From assembly GCF_013390595.1 (NCBI RefSeq), contig NZ_JACAWV010000020.1, positions 1-64,000 of the forward strand: a DNA stretch of 64,000 bases, given 5' to 3'. The notes beneath the pieces are model-generated. The model was not told the origin of the DNA and searched no databases. It was given only the letters and a program-made list of their open reading frames with translations. This document shows, in pieces, positions 36,018 through 45,490 of the stretch. A program made the translations under genes and the position numbers. The stretch comes from Rhizobium sp. RM. Its GTDB lineage: Bacteria > Pseudomonadota > Alphaproteobacteria > Rhizobiales > Rhizobiaceae. Numbering within the stretch: the first letter of the stretch is position 1; each line of letters starts with the position of its first letter.

Positions 36018-38068
36018 GCGCGCATCTCCAGAATGAGGTTGAGGTACGGGTCGACCACGCCCTGCATATCCGGCAAGATTACAGTTGTGGTGTCCATCTG
36101 CTCGACGATCGCCGGACCGGCGATCCGGTTGCCGGGCTTGAGCTTTTCACGCGTGTAGACGGGGCAGGGCACGAAATCCCTGACTTCGTCCATATAGACA
36201 TCGCGCGTGCCGATGATGGCGGCATCGCAGGCCGGGCCAGCATCCGGCTGCGGTGTGAACTGGGCCTTGTTAACGAGGCCAGCCGCTTCGAGGCGCAGGG
36301 TAACAATCTGAATAGCCTCGCCTTCGGCTATAAAACCGAAGCGCTGCAGGTGCGCTTGCTCGAAACCCTTTACCAGCGCTTCAAGCGTGTCACTGCCGAC
36401 CGGTCCCGCAGGGACCTGGACCTGCAATTCATAGTTCTGGCCGACGTAGCGCATATCGGCCGTACGATTGATGACCTGCCGGTCGGCCTCGATCCCTTCC
36501 TGGCTGAACCAGGATGCCGCCTGCGTTTCCAGGCTGTTGAAGCCGCTGACCATGGGGTCGACGGCGCCTTCATCGACCTTCATCAAGCGCGACACCGCAA
36601 AGTCGGAACGCAGATCGGTGAGGAGCAGGCCAAGCGCGCAGAGCGTGCCTGGGGTGAGTGGTACGATGATACGGCTCATATCCAGCTCTTTGGCAAGGCG
36701 CGCAGCATGCAGTGGCCCTGCGCCGCCGAACGCCATCAAAGCGTAATCGCGCGGGTCGTGGCCGCGTTGCACGCTGATCAAGCGAATGGCCTTGGCCATG
36801 TTGGCCGTTACGACGGAGATGATGCCCTGTGCGGTTTCCATCAGGCCAAGACCGAGCTGGTCAGCGAGGCGCTGGATGGCTTCAACAGCGAGATCGCGCC
36901 TGACCTTCATGCGTCCGCCCAGAATTTCGACCGGATTGAGGGTTTGCAAGACGATGTTGGCATCGGTCACCGTTGCTTCCGTGTTGCCGCGTCCGTAGCA
37001 GACGGGACCGGGATCGGCGCCTGCGGAGCGCGGGCCGACCTTGAGAAGACCACCGGAGTCAACAAAAGCGATTGAACCGCCGCCAGCACCGACCGTGTGA
37101 ATATCGAGCATCGGTGCCTTGATGGGATATCCATGGACGTTGGCTTCTCCGGTCAGCTTGCAAATGCCGCCCTGAAGGAGTGCAACGTCGCTCGATGTGC
37201 CGCCGACATCAAAGGTGATGATGTTGTCGAAGCCGGCCATTTTGCCAACCGCCTGGGCCGCGACGACGCCGGTGCTTGGGCCCGAAAGCACGGTGCGGAC
37301 CGGAAGTTGCGCAGCCATGTCGAAGCCGATAACGCCGCCATTCGATTGCGTCAGTTGCGGCGCAACCGGTACTCCGAGCTCTGTCAGTCTCTGCTTGAGG
37401 CGGTCGATGTAACGCTGCATGACGGGGCCAAGGTAGGCATTCACGACGGTCGTCGACATGCGCTCATATTCGCGGAATTCCGGCGCAACGTCGTGGGATG
37501 CGCTGATGAAAACATCCGGCATCTCTTCGCGTATCATCTCGACCACGCGGCGCTCATGCGCGGTATTCAGAAAGCCGTAAAGGAAGCAGATCGCGATTGC
37601 CTTGACATCGTCCTGTGCGAGTTCGCGAACGGCAGCACGCAGTTTTGCCTCATCGAGAGCAAGATCTTGGGAACCGTCGCTTTTCAGTCGTTCGGGAACC
37701 TCATGTCGGCGGTCGCGGCTGACCAGTGTCTCCGGTTTTTCCGCGTTCATGTCATAGAGACTTGGCCGTTTCTGGCGACCGATCTCGAGGAGATCGCGAA
37801 AACCGTCAGTGGTGATCAGCCCGGTCGCAACGCCCTTCAGTTCGATCAGTGCGTTGGTGGCGACTGTCGTGCCATGTCCTAGAAAAGCGATATTGCCGGC
37901 TGTGTTGCCAACGGTGGAAAGACTCTCTGCAACACCGTTTGCGATCCCGCGGGAAGGATCATCAGGGGTCGACGGCACCTTCCAGATGTCGAGCTTGCCA
38001 GTTGCCTCGTCGAAGAGGCAGACATCGGTGAAAGTACCACCAGAATCCACGCCAATTCTCAATGCCAT
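36014..38068 (-). CDS. hyuA: Hydantoinase A/oxoprolinase family protein
   Basis: The 684-aa ATP-binding subunit, with an N-terminal actin/hexokinase-like fold beginning MALRIGVDSGGTFTDVCLFD (phosphate-binding loop DSGGTFTD). Later blocks include FLGHGTTVATNALIELKG, VLSGPSTGVVAAQAVG, ITFDVGGTSSDVAL and GGAGPLHAARLAKEL. ATG 38068 is chosen over 38089: AGAGGG is 6 nt upstream and the family N-terminus starts here. With HyuB it forms the ATP-driven ring-opening enzyme. It lies 38 bp downstream of the FAD oxidoreductase gene. Confidence 0.93.
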   Translation of the reverse strand: MALRIGVDSGGTFTDVCLFDEATGKLDIWKVPSTPDDPSRGIANGVAESLSTVGNTAGNIAFLGHGTTVATNALIELKGVATGLITTDGFRDLLEIGRQKRPSLYDMNAEKPETLVSRDRRHEVPERLKSDGSQDLALDEAKLRAAVRELAQDDVKAIAICFLYGFLNTAHERRVVEMIREEMPDVFISASHDVAPEFREYERMSTTVVNAYLGPVMQRYIDRLKQRLTELGVPVAPQLTQSNGGVIGFDMAAQLPVRTVLSGPSTGVVAAQAVGKMAGFDNIITFDVGGTSSDVALLQGGICKLTGEANVHGYPIKAPMLDIHTVGAGGGSIAFVDSGGLLKVGPRSAGADPGPVCYGRGNTEATVTDANIVLQTLNPVEILGGRMKVRRDLAVEAIQRLADQLGLGLMETAQGIISVVTANMAKAIRLISVQRGHDPRDYALMAFGGAGPLHAARLAKELDMSRIIVPLTPGTLCALGLLLTDLRSDFAVSRLMKVDEGAVDPMVSGFNSLETQAASWFSQEGIEADRQVINRTADMRYVGQNYELQVQVPAGPVGSDTLEALVKGFEQAHLQRFGFIAEGEAIQIVTLRLEAAGLVNKAQFTPQPDAGPACDAAIIGTRDVYMDEVRDFVPCPVYTREKLKPGNRIAGPAIVEQMDTTTVILPDMQGVVDPYLNLILEMRA

Positions 38069-38106
38069 TACGTTACCCTCTTTGGCCAAGGTTGTTCGAA
38101 AGCGGA

Positions 38107-39420
38107 TCAGGCTGCCTTGGTCTTTTTGAAACGATCAAAGCGGAAAGGTGCGGGATCGACGCATGGGGTTGCGCCGGTCACCAGGTCTGCCATCAGACGC
38201 CCGGAGCCCGGCCCTATGCCGAAGCCGTGCCCGGAAAAGCCACTGGCAATATAGAAGCCAGGAATGTTGCCCGCCGGGCCGATGACCGGCACAGCATCCG
38301 GGGTGACGTCGATCAAGCCGCCCCAGCTTTGGGTGATGCGACTTCCCGCAAATGCGGGAAACGCCTTGATCAGGTGCTCGAGCCCCTCGCGATTGAAACG
38401 CTCGAAAGGGACCGGATCGAGAATGCGAACCTGTTCAAACGGCGATATGGCGTCCGCCGACCAGGATCGTGGCGTTCTCCATTCTTCCAAAAAACGGTTT
38501 CCAACCCGCAAAGTCAGTTCACGCCAGCTTTTGATCAGGGTGGGCACGAAATCGGTGAAAAGGCGGAAGCTGTCCGGAACGATCGGTGCAATGTTGGCAT
38601 TGCGCATTGCGATCGAAAAACTCCCGTCGAGGCGGCGGCGGAACGAGAAATTGTCGGCTCCGACGGGAAGGTCCGGGACGCCATCGACCGCTGTTGCACG
38701 GGCAACGGTGCCGAGGATCTTCAGTTGGGGGAAGTCGATCCCCATGTTGCCGGCAAACAACCGTGACCATGCACCCCCCGCAAGGATGACTGAAGAGCAT
38801 GCGATCGGTCCACGTTCTGTCACGACACCGCTGACCCTGCCTGCCGCACGTTCGATCGAACGAACCGCGCAGCCGGTCAGGATATGGGCGCCGGCGCGCA
38901 TGGCGCCACGGGCTATGGCAGGCGCGGCCTTAAAAGGTTCGGCGCGTCCATCACTCGATGTATGCATCGCGGCTGTGAAACCCTCCGTCATGCCTGGCAG
39001 ATGTTGACGGAGTTCGGCGCTGCGCAAAAGTTTGGAATCCAGTCCGAACTTTTGAGCATGGACCAGCCAGGCTTCATATTCGGCCTCCTGGCGTGCATTC
39101 CTGCACAGATAGACGATACCGGTCTGCCGGAACCCGGTTTCTTCCCCGATACGGCTGTTCATACCCTTCCAGAGTGCCAGACTTTTCATCGCAAGTGGAA
39201 GCTCTGCAGGATCGCGGCCCATCTGGCGAACCCAGCCCCAGTTGCGCCCGGATTGCTCGCCGGCGATCAGGCCTTTTTCACACAATGCGACCGAGACACC
39301 TCGCTCTGCGAGCTCAAGCGCTGTCGAAACGCCGACAATGCCGCCGCCTATGATGACGACATCGACTTTGTTTGGCAGGGACGTACTGGACGGAACGGCG
39401 TCCGGAATAATGCGGCTCAT
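38107..39420 (-). CDS. FAD-dependent oxidoreductase, DAO family
   Basis: A 437-aa flavoenzyme of the D-amino-acid/glycine/sarcosine oxidase group. The FAD motif VVIIGGGIVGVSTALELAERG is at about 20-40, and GEQSGRNWGWVRQMGRD follows. A late VTPDAVPVIGPAGNIPGFYIASGFSGHGFGIGPGSG segment closes the FAD site. It probably oxidises a secondary amine or amino acid to an imine. In this operon (with HyuAB and RidA) it could act on a sarcosine-like product of ring opening; substrate identity is inference. Confidence 0.88.
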   Translation of the reverse strand: MSRIIPDAVPSSTSLPNKVDVVIIGGGIVGVSTALELAERGVSVALCEKGLIAGEQSGRNWGWVRQMGRDPAELPLAMKSLALWKGMNSRIGEETGFRQTGIVYLCRNARQEAEYEAWLVHAQKFGLDSKLLRSAELRQHLPGMTEGFTAAMHTSSDGRAEPFKAAPAIARGAMRAGAHILTGCAVRSIERAAGRVSGVVTERGPIACSSVILAGGAWSRLFAGNMGIDFPQLKILGTVARATAVDGVPDLPVGADNFSFRRRLDGSFSIAMRNANIAPIVPDSFRLFTDFVPTLIKSWRELTLRVGNRFLEEWRTPRSWSADAISPFEQVRILDPVPFERFNREGLEHLIKAFPAFAGSRITQSWGGLIDVTPDAVPVIGPAGNIPGFYIASGFSGHGFGIGPGSGRLMADLVTGATPCVDPAPFRFDRFKKTKAA

Positions 39421-39442
39421 GGGTTCGACCTCGGCATCGTGT

Positions 39443-40156
39443 TTAAAGCATGTCTTCGAGGCGGCAGTTCACCAGCATCTCGGCCATGGCAGCAGTGTTG
39501 GGCAATTCGATTGCAGTGCGAACAAGCGACGCCAATGTTTCCGGCTGGATCATCTCGTCTGGCGTGACCTTGTTCGTGTAAGCACTCATCTCCGTGCGTA
39601 CGAAGCTTGGGCAGATGGCGGTTGCCCTGACACCCTTGTCCCACGCAACATGACGGGTGGTGTGCGTCAGCCCCATGACCGCGAACTTCGTCATGTTGTA
39701 TCCGACAAAGGCATTGCGAACCCGCTTTCCGGACATTGAAACAATGTTGATGATCCTGCCGGTGCCGGACTTTTCCAGATGCGGCATGCACAGGCGTGTC
39801 ATCCGCAGGGGAGCTTTGACGTTGACCGCAAATAACCTGTCGAGCGCCTCGTCATTGTCGTCCATAAGCGCGACGCGCTCACCCAGGCCCGCATTGTTGA
39901 TGAGCGCGTCAATTCTTCCAAATCTTTCCACCGCGCCAGAAACCCATGCTTCCGCGCTCGCCGGATCATAGGCGTCGAAAGAGGCGTAGTGGAATTGCTC
40001 GTTCTCGGGACCGAAGGCGGCCTCGAGGGCTGCGACACTTCGTGCGCCAAGGCTTAGTCGGTAGCCGTTTGCTGCAAGTTCTTGGGCGATTGCCAATCCA
40101 ATGCCCCTGCCAGCGCCGGTGACAAGCGCCACCCGGCCGGAATTTCCAGCGGTCAT
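39443..40156 (-). CDS. Short-chain dehydrogenase/reductase
   Basis: A 237-aa NAD(P)-dependent SDR: cofactor loop VTGAGRGIGLAIA near the N-terminus, NNAGLGE, and the catalytic Ser/Tyr/Lys set with VSMSG and YNMTK. ATG 40156 is preferred to the in-frame ATG at 40201, since GGAGGG is 7 nt upstream and the SDR fold starts here; the earlier ATG overlaps a palindromic operator. It is the first gene of the leftward SDR-DAO-HyuA-HyuB-RidA operon. Confidence 0.9.
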   Translation of the reverse strand: MTAGNSGRVALVTGAGRGIGLAIAQELAANGYRLSLGARSVAALEAAFGPENEQFHYASFDAYDPASAEAWVSGAVERFGRIDALINNAGLGERVALMDDNDEALDRLFAVNVKAPLRMTRLCMPHLEKSGTGRIINIVSMSGKRVRNAFVGYNMTKFAVMGLTHTTRHVAWDKGVRATAICPSFVRTEMSAYTNKVTPDEMIQPETLASLVRTAIELPNTAAMAEMLVNCRLEDML

Positions 40157-40186
40157 TATCGTTCCCTCCAGCCTGGCCAGTGGCCA

Positions 40187-40200
40187 TGCATTCGTTTGCA
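40187..40200. promoter_or_regulatory. LacI-type operator, leftward promoter
   Basis: TGCATTCGTTTGCA is a 14-bp near-palindrome with a central CG; the minus-strand reading is TGCAAACGAATGCA. It lies just downstream of a possible leftward promoter (-35 TTGCCA at 40232-40227, 17-bp spacer, -10 TACCGT at 40209-40204), where a bound repressor would block transcription of the SDR-hyu operon. Confidence 0.6.
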
Positions 40201-40203
40201 TGA

Positions 40204-40232
40204 ACGGTATGCGCGGTTTTTCGATCTGGCAA
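40204..40232 (-). promoter_or_regulatory. Putative promoter of the SDR-hyu operon
   Basis: Reading leftward, TTGCCA (40232-40227) and TACCGT (40209-40204) are separated by 17 bp. The -35 is good and the -10 is weak. Position upstream of the SDR start and next to the operator supports it. Confidence 0.4.
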
Positions 40233-40299
40233 GATGCTTTTTGGGAGAAATTCTAAAAAAGCTGCAAAAACTCCCAAAAACGAAAAGAAACGCCAAAAA

Positions 40300-40313
40300 T
40301 GCAAACGTATGCT
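40300..40313. promoter_or_regulatory. LacI-type operator, rightward promoter
   Basis: TGCAAACGTATGCT shares the TGCAAACGnATGC core with the site at 40187-40200, centred on CG. It touches the likely -35 TTGACG (40313-40318) of the rightward ABC operon. Repeat of the same core at both promoters argues against chance. Confidence 0.6.
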
Positions 40314-40343
40314 TGACGCAGTTTGAAGCTTTGTGCCTAATGT
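40313..40343 (+). promoter_or_regulatory. Putative promoter of the oligopeptide-type ABC operon
   Basis: TTGACG at 40313-40318 is followed by CCTAAT at 40336-40341 (17-bp spacer) or TAATGT at 40338-40343 (19-bp spacer). The upstream region is strongly A-rich (40250-40300), as in strong promoters. A 7-bp leader hairpin (GCTCCTG / CAGGAGC, 40384-40402) follows before the first gene. Confidence 0.45.
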
Positions 40344-40424
40344 TAAAAAATAAGCTCCATAAGTGAGCAAAAAACGGGAACCTGCTCCTGTCTGTCAGGA
40401 GCGCATCGCAGATTGGATCGCGGT

Positions 40425-42128
40425 ATGCCGGGCAGGGAAATTCTGAAAATAAACAATCTTTCCGTTGCGTTCAGATCCGGGTCTGAATTGCGCCCGGCGG
40501 TGAAGGGTGTTTCCCTTTCATTGGTTTCTGGGGAAATACTCGGCCTCGTCGGCGAAAGCGGCAGCGGGAAGACGATCATGTCGCTGGCTGCGATGGGCCT
40601 CTTGCCCCGCAATGCCGTCGTGACGAGCGGCCGCGTCGAGTTTGCCGGTGTGGACCTTCTAACCGCTCGGGCAGACGTGCTGCAAAAGCTTCGCGGAAAG
40701 CGGATCTCGATGATCTTCCAAGATCCGATGGCGTCGCTTGATCCCGTTTTCACCTGCGGGCAGCAAATTGTTGAGGCGATCCTGCTGCATGAGAATGTAT
40801 CGCGTCGTGAAGCTGGAAAGCTCGCACTGCAGTTGCTGGAAAAGGTCGGCATACACGACCCGGCGCGCTGCATGCGGTCCTATCCGCATGAACTGTCCGG
40901 TGGTCAGTGTCAGCGTGTGATGATTGCCATGGCGGTCGCCTGCAAACCGGAAGTCATCATTGCCGACGAGCCGACGACCGCACTTGATGTAACGGTGCAG
41001 AAACAGGTTCTGACGTTGCTACGCGGTCTCAATCGCGAAATCGGCGCTGCGGTGCTGCTTATCACCCATGACCTTGGCGTGATCTATGAGGTCGCAGACC
41101 GCGTCGCCGTCATTTATCACGGCGACCTGATGGAAGAGGCGGCCACCGCCGATCTTTTTGCCGATCCTAAGAACGATTACACCAAGGCACTGATCGCCTC
41201 GATGCCGTCAATGTCGGTGCCCAAGACCCAGCTTCCGATCATCGTGCGTGGCGAAGACGGTATCATTACCAGCAGTGTTGCCAAAACACCGGCCAGACCG
41301 CGCGCATCCGCGGATACATCACTCACCCCATTGCTGGAAATTCGCGACCTGACGAAAACCTATTGGGTCCGGGAAAGCGCCCTTGCCACGCCCCAGGCAT
41401 TCCGTGCGGTCGACAAGGTCAACCTCTCGATCGCGCCCCGTTCGACACTTGGTCTTGTCGGGGAATCCGGTTGTGGCAAATCGACCCTTTCGCGACTGGT
41501 AATGCGGTTGATCGAACCGGATAGCGGCTCGATCAATTTCGACGGTCGTGATCTTGTTTCGTTGGATCGCGGCGTGATGCGTGCCGCGCGCCGCGACATC
41601 GCCCTTGTTTTCCAGAACCCCTACGGTTCCCTCAATCCGCGGCAAACCGTTCTGGACCTCGTGGCCGCGCCGATCGACATCCATCAGGGCGGTCGTGATC
41701 GTATTGCGAGTGTCGCCAAATTGATTGATGCGGTTGGCTTGCCTCGAAATGCGATCGGTCGTTTCCCGCACGAGTTTTCGGGTGGTCAGCGTCAGCGTAT
41801 CGTGATCGCCCGCGCGCTGGCGCTCAATCCGCGGCTTTTGATATGTGACGAAGCGGTCTCTGCACTGGATGTTTCCGTTCAGGCTCAGGTCCTGAACCTT
41901 TTGCAGGATCTGCAGCACGAGTTTGACCTGACTTACCTGTTCATCTCCCATGACATGTCGGTCGTCCGTCACGTCAGCGATACGATCGCAGTCATGCAAA
42001 AGGGCAAGATCGTCGAAACAGGCCTTGCGCGTGACGTCTTCGACAACCCGAAGGCGGATTATACGCGGACACTCCTCAGCGCGGTGCCGAAAATCGGCCA
42101 GGCGCAATCCAAACTCATGGAGGCCTGA
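40425..42128 (+). CDS. Fused dual ABC ATPase, OppD-OppF/DppD-DppF type
   Basis: A 567-aa protein with two full nucleotide-binding domains. Domain one has Walker A GESGSGKT, signature [14 protein letters not shown] and Walker [13 protein letters not shown]. Domain two, from about 300, has [23 protein letters not shown] and [18 protein letters not shown] replaces the usual DEPVSA, so a proline is missing after the catalytic Glu. Both have the C-terminal oligopeptide/dipeptide-transporter extension. ATG 40425 is preferred to TTG 40413, but no strong ribosome site is seen. The gene drives both permeases that follow. Confidence 0.92.
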   Translation: MPGREILKINNLSVAFRSGSELRPAVKGVSLSLVSGEILGLVGESGSGKTIMSLAAMGLLPRNAVVTSGRVEFAGVDLLTARADVLQKLRGKRISMIFQDPMASLDPVFTCGQQIVEAILLHENVSRREAGKLALQLLEKVGIHDPARCMRSYPHELSGGQCQRVMIAMAVACKPEVIIADEPTTALDVTVQKQVLTLLRGLNREIGAAVLLITHDLGVIYEVADRVAVIYHGDLMEEAATADLFADPKNDYTKALIASMPSMSVPKTQLPIIVRGEDGIITSSVAKTPARPRASADTSLTPLLEIRDLTKTYWVRESALATPQAFRAVDKVNLSIAPRSTLGLVGESGCGKSTLSRLVMRLIEPDSGSINFDGRDLVSLDRGVMRAARRDIALVFQNPYGSLNPRQTVLDLVAAPIDIHQGGRDRIASVAKLIDAVGLPRNAIGRFPHEFSGGQRQRIVIARALALNPRLLICDEAVSALDVSVQAQVLNLLQDLQHEFDLTYLFISHDMSVVRHVSDTIAVMQKGKIVETGLARDVFDNPKADYTRTLLSAVPKIGQAQSKLMEA

Positions 42129-42130
42129 CG

Positions 42131-43102
42131 ATGCAAGCGTTCACTTCCTTCATCATCGTCCTCGGCTCACGGCTGGTAACGGCCCTCATTCAGCTTTGGG
42201 TGATCGCAACGCTGGTATTTTCGATCATGTATATCATGCCCGGTGATCCGGTCCTGTTGCTGCTTGGTCCAGAAAGTAACCCATCGCCGGAAACGGTTGC
42301 TGCGATGCGCCAGCAGCTTGGCCTCGACCAGCCTGTCTTGTCGCAATATGTCAAATGGCTGGGAGGGGCCGCGACCGGTGATCTCGGCAACTCGCTCGAT
42401 GGCTATCCTGTTATCGAATACGTTGCAGCCAGCCTGCCAAAAACGATGGAACTGGCCGTTGCTGCGATTGTGATTGCGGCACTTATCGGTGTTCCTGTCG
42501 GCATTGCTGCCGCCTTGCGGCGGGGAAGTTTTCTCGACGGTCTTCTGACATCTCTGTCGACACTCGGCATCTCCGTACCGGTCTACATTCTTGGTTCACT
42601 CCTGATCCTGTTACTCAGCCTGAACCTCGGCTGGCTGCCGTCGAGTGGATACACTGACATTTCCCGCAACGCATTCCTGCATTTCCAGAAGCTCGTGTTA
42701 CCGGCCTTGACGCTTGGCCTCGGACTGGCCGCGTCGATTGCCCGGATGACCAGGTCTTCGATGCTCGAAATACTCGGTCGTGACTTTGTTCGTTCGTTGC
42801 GTGCACGCGGCATGCGTGAGCGTAGAGTGATCTGGCTCCATGTTCTACGAAACGCGGCAATCCCGATCGTGACCATCGTTGGCCTGCAACTCGGCAACTT
42901 GATGGGCGGAACGGTTCTCGTCGAGGCTCTCTTCAACTGGCCAGGCCTCAGCACGCTTCTGGTTACGGCGGTATCGAACAGAAATTATCCGCTTGTGCAG
43001 GGCAGCATCCTGATGATCGCCGCTCTCTTCATTCTCATCAACCTGTGCGTCGACCTTCTCTATAGCCTGCTCGACCCACGTATTCGTCGGAAGCGCGCAT
43101 GA
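42131..43102 (+). CDS. ABC permease, DppB/OppB type
   Basis: A 323-aa inner-membrane permease with six helices. The long N-terminal periplasmic loop carries MPGDPVLLLLGPESNPSPETVAAMRQQLGLDQPVLSQY, typical of DppB/GsiC proteins. The coupling loop is MLEILGRDFVRSLRARGMRERRVIWLHVLRNAAIPI. It starts 2 nt after the ATPase stop and overlaps the next permease by 4 nt. Confidence 0.94.
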   Translation: MQAFTSFIIVLGSRLVTALIQLWVIATLVFSIMYIMPGDPVLLLLGPESNPSPETVAAMRQQLGLDQPVLSQYVKWLGGAATGDLGNSLDGYPVIEYVAASLPKTMELAVAAIVIAALIGVPVGIAAALRRGSFLDGLLTSLSTLGISVPVYILGSLLILLLSLNLGWLPSSGYTDISRNAFLHFQKLVLPALTLGLGLAASIARMTRSSMLEILGRDFVRSLRARGMRERRVIWLHVLRNAAIPIVTIVGLQLGNLMGGTVLVEALFNWPGLSTLLVTAVSNRNYPLVQGSILMIAALFILINLCVDLLYSLLDPRIRRKRA

Positions 43103-43926
43103 TGACGTCTCTTCTTTTTCGCCGTCCGCTCGTTCTTGCTAGTCTACTCGTCGTCCTCGCGGTTCTCGCAGTCGCTCTGGTCGGGCCGGCGATCGCGCCG
43201 CATGACCCGCTGCTGATCAATCAGAACGCCGTGAACCAGACGAGTTCTGTTGCATATCTGCTAGGAACAGACGAATTCGGTCGTGACATCCTCTCCCGTC
43301 TTCTCGTCGGCATCCGACCGACCATCCTCGTTGCGGTCGTCTCGACGGTGATTGCGGCCATCGGCGGCACGGCATTTGGCATTATCGGTGCCTACAGCCG
43401 TCCTGTGCCCGCATTTTTCGTCATGCGCGCTGTCGACATCATGCTGAGCTTCCCGGCAATCCTTCTGGCGCTTCTGGCCGTCGGGTTCTGGCGCAGCGGT
43501 GTCGTTAGTCTCAGTGTCGTTATCGGCATCATCTTCATCCCGCAATTTGCCCGCGTCGCACAGTCCGCCACATTGCAGGTCATTCGTCAGGAATTCATCG
43601 AGGCAGAACATGCCATGGGCGCGAGTTATCTGCGCGTCGTGTTCAAGGCGATCTTGCCAAACATCCTTCCACCGCTGGTGGTCCAGGGAACGCTGACGAT
43701 TGCCGCCGCAATCCTTCTGGAATCTGGATTGAGCTTCCTGGGGCTCGGCATCGTTCCGCCGGAACCGTCCTGGGGGCAGATGATCGGAACGGCACGTGGC
43801 TATCTCAGTCAAAACCCGATGTATGTCGTATGGCCTTCGGTCTGCCTCGCCTTCACGGTTCTTGCCATCAACATTCTCGGTGACGCGCTGCGCGATCACC
43901 TGGACCCCAGACTTCGCGAAAACTGA
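43099..43926 (+). CDS. ABC permease, DppC/OppC type
   Basis: A 275-aa partner permease. Family marks: IAPHDPLLINQNAVNQTSSVAYLLGTDEFGRDILSRLLVGIRPTI at the N-terminus, the coupling loop IRQEFIEAEHAMGASYLRVVFKAILPN, and the LESGLSFLGLGIVPPEPSWGQMI block near the C-terminus. ATGA overlap with the DppB-like gene. Confidence 0.94.
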   Translation: MMTSLLFRRPLVLASLLVVLAVLAVALVGPAIAPHDPLLINQNAVNQTSSVAYLLGTDEFGRDILSRLLVGIRPTILVAVVSTVIAAIGGTAFGIIGAYSRPVPAFFVMRAVDIMLSFPAILLALLAVGFWRSGVVSLSVVIGIIFIPQFARVAQSATLQVIRQEFIEAEHAMGASYLRVVFKAILPNILPPLVVQGTLTIAAAILLESGLSFLGLGIVPPEPSWGQMIGTARGYLSQNPMYVVWPSVCLAFTVLAINILGDALRDHLDPRLREN

Positions 43927-43951
43927 TAAACAACAACGAAAGGGAACAATT

Positions 43952-45481
43952 ATGCAGAGATTTCTCCGTCTGGCTTTGGCCAGCAGTTTCCTGAGCTTAG
44001 CCGCCACGGCGGCTTTGGCTGATGGCACACTGTATTTCGGTTTATCCGGCGAGCCGTCAACGCTCGATACCGTGGTCCAGCCCGGTACATCCGGACGCAC
44101 AGTGAAGCTCGCCATTCATCGTGGGCTCGTCAATTACGGTATCGATGGCAAGATTTCGCCAGAACTCGCCGAAAGCTACGACGTCAGTTCCGATGCGAAG
44201 GAGTTCACCTTCCACCTGCGCGCTGCCAAGTTCCACGACGGATCGGACGTTACCGCTGCCGATGTGAAAGCATCGCTGGAGCACATGCTTGATCCTGCCG
44301 GCAAGGCTGCCTTCCGTAACGAGCTCTCTATCATTTCGAAGATTGAGACGCCGGATCAGAAGACCGTAAAGCTCACGCTATCCAAGCCGTCGGTCGCCCT
44401 CGTTGATTATCTTGCGTTGCCGGAATCGGTCATCGTCCCTGCCGCATGGCTTGCGAAAAACGCAAACAACCCGACTGCGACGCCGGTTGGTGCCGGACCA
44501 TTCAAGTTTGCAAGCTGGACCCGTGGACGCGAAATTGTTGTCGAGAAGTTCGATGACTACTACAAGCAGGGCAAGCCTGATCTCGATGAAGTACATTATG
44601 TCTTCTACAGTGATGAAAATACCCGCGTAAATGCGCTGAAGTCTGGGGATGTCGATATTATCGACTACGTACCTGCAAAGGATGCCGCCGACCTGGAAAA
44701 AGGTCCGGAGACAAAACTTCTCAGAAATACCGGTCCATTCATGGGGCTGCAATTCAACACCAAGTTCGAGCCGTTTTCGAAGCCAGAGGTCAGACAGGCC
44801 ATTGCCTATGCCGTGGATCGCAGCGTCATCATCAATACGGCGTTCAATGGTCTGGGAAGCCCGATTTATGGCATTGCCATTCCGAAGGGGTACATGGGGT
44901 ATTCCGACGCAAAGGCGAACTACTTCAAACATGATGTCGCCAAGGCGAAAGAGCTTTTGACGAAGGCGGGCTATCCAGACGGTTTCGAGGTTCGTCTGCT
45001 GGCGTCGTCGCAATATAGCTTTCACCAGAACACGGCAGTCGCAATCCAGTCTGAACTCGCCAAAATTGGCATCAAGGTCACGCTCGATCTGCCGGATTGG
45101 GCCAGCCGCATGGCGAAGGCAACCTCCGCAGACTATGATTTTACAGTGTTGGGAAGTCTGGGTGAAATCACAGACGCTGACTGGCTGAGCAACTACTATT
45201 ACGGTGGCGACAAGCTCGTGCGAACCAACAATTCCCCTTATTTCAACGACCAGCAAATCAATGAGCTGTTGGATACGGGACGCGCAACGGTCGACAAGGC
45301 CGAGCGGGAAAAGATCTACGACAAATTCGTCGATCGCGCGTTGGAGCTGTCACCGCTGGTTTATTTCATGTGGCGCGAACAGAACTACGCCATCAAAAAA
45401 GGTGTGACTGGCTTTACCAACATGCCGGGCTTCCTGACCTTCCAGTCGGGCCTGAGCATCGAGAACACCAAGGTCGAATAA
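43952..45481 (+). CDS. ABC substrate-binding protein, family 5 (DppA/OppA-like)
   Basis: A 509-aa periplasmic protein. Signal peptide MQRFLRLALASSFLSLAATAALA is followed by DGTLYFGLSGEPSTLDTV. Family 5 signatures include PELAESYDVSSDAKEFTFHLRAAKFHDGSDVTAADVKASLEHML and VRQAIAYAVDRSVII. AAAGGGA precedes ATG 43952, 25 bp after the DppC-like stop; the longer frame from 43796 is only an overlap with the permease gene. Members bind peptides, but also glycosides, opines and other solutes. Context with HyuAB suggests a small nitrogen-rich molecule. Confidence 0.93.
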   Translation: MQRFLRLALASSFLSLAATAALADGTLYFGLSGEPSTLDTVVQPGTSGRTVKLAIHRGLVNYGIDGKISPELAESYDVSSDAKEFTFHLRAAKFHDGSDVTAADVKASLEHMLDPAGKAAFRNELSIISKIETPDQKTVKLTLSKPSVALVDYLALPESVIVPAAWLAKNANNPTATPVGAGPFKFASWTRGREIVVEKFDDYYKQGKPDLDEVHYVFYSDENTRVNALKSGDVDIIDYVPAKDAADLEKGPETKLLRNTGPFMGLQFNTKFEPFSKPEVRQAIAYAVDRSVIINTAFNGLGSPIYGIAIPKGYMGYSDAKANYFKHDVAKAKELLTKAGYPDGFEVRLLASSQYSFHQNTAVAIQSELAKIGIKVTLDLPDWASRMAKATSADYDFTVLGSLGEITDADWLSNYYYGGDKLVRTNNSPYFNDQQINELLDTGRATVDKAEREKIYDKFVDRALELSPLVYFMWREQNYAIKKGVTGFTNMPGFLTFQSGLSIENTKVE

Positions 45482-45490
45482 GCACCAGAC

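Noticed and set aside
35999-37075. A 358-aa open frame on the plus strand
   Set aside because: Antisense to hyuA, whose family motifs are clear; no ribosome site or domain supports the plus-strand reading.
43796-43951. N-terminal extension of the family-5 binding protein
   Set aside because: It overlaps the DppC-like gene in another frame; a clear signal peptide begins at ATG 43952 with a ribosome site.
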